The translations under genes were made by a program, and so were the position numbers. DNA of 5,387 nucleotides from BRH-c25 sp041690515 (GTDB lineage: Bacteria; Bacillota; Clostridia; Lutisporales; Lutisporaceae): assembly GCA_041690515.1 (NCBI GenBank), contig JAWLHF010000157.1, positions 1 to 5,387 on the forward strand, written 5' to 3'. Below the pieces are notes generated by a model. The model ran no database searches and was not told the origin of the DNA. It worked only from the letters and a program-made list of their open reading frames with translations. Shown in pieces: positions 5,321 to 5,387 of the stretch; positions within the stretch are counted from its first letter, which is position 1; each line of letters opens with the position of its first letter.

Positions 5321-5387
5321 TTGCAAGATGCAGGCACTGGGTCATGTCTCAGGGGTCCTGTTGCGAGTTTCGGGTGTTTATGCAGGG
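5321..5387. repeat. Repeat-like GC-richer intergenic stretch at the right edge
   Basis: This stretch contains no reading frame I can support and is richer in G than the nearby spacers. It contains GGGTCATGTCTCAGGGGTCC (5339-5358), with GGGTC repeated at 5339-5343 and 5353-5357, and ATGCAGG at both 5328-5334 and 5380-5386. The ATGTCTCAGGGG core resembles dispersed repeats that I recall near RAYT-type (Y1) transposases and in spacers of clostridial genomes. It is cut by the window edge. The assignment is from memory and weak. Confidence 0.3.

Noticed and set aside
5230..5387. tRNA, small RNA or riboswitch at the right edge.
   Set aside because: No cloverleaf, T-loop GTTC consensus or known riboswitch core is visible; only one simple hairpin.

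Overview
This window looks like a piece of chromosome from an endospore-forming, low- to mid-GC Bacillota, most likely class Clostridia. The reasons are the AT-rich spacers, strong AGGAGG-type ribosome binding sites, frequent GTG and TTG starts, and protein families typical of clostridia and bacilli (DUF2953/YtfI-like, YhcV-like CBS pair, DUF421/YetF-like, DUF4363). This placement is inferred from gene content; no species can be named.

Layout. Positions 1-1578 (minus strand) hold a compact operon read right to left: an ECF sigma factor, a short zinc-finger (HC2/ZAS-type) anti-sigma factor, and a DUF2953 membrane-anchored protein that runs off the left edge. A promoter-like TGAAAC-N16-TGTATT sequence stands upstream of the sigma gene and suggests autoregulation. 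After a 204-base AT-rich divergent spacer, a two-CBS-domain protein is encoded on the plus strand and closed by a strong intrinsic terminator. A second plus-strand unit follows: a DUF421 membrane protein and, 11 bases downstream, a DUF4363 membrane-anchored protein, both with TTG starts. The last codons of the DUF4363 gene overlap the end of a convergent minus-strand unit. That unit contains two tandem, diverged RluA-family pseudouridine synthases whose reading frames overlap by about 14 bases. The right edge (about 5291-5387) has a perfect hairpin and a more GC-rich repeat-like stretch with no gene.

How the genes work together. The sigma/anti-sigma pair is a self-contained regulatory switch. 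The co-transcribed DUF2953 gene links it tentatively to the cell envelope or sporulation, because the Bacillus homologue sits next to the spore gene ytfJ/gerW. The DUF421 and DUF4363 proteins look like a two-gene membrane module. The RluA pair is RNA-modification housekeeping and seems unrelated to the rest. I see no mobile-element gene, CRISPR array, rRNA or tRNA. No complete new system is evident. The least explained items are the basic tail of the anti-sigma factor, the DUF421-DUF4363 pair and the right-edge repeat.
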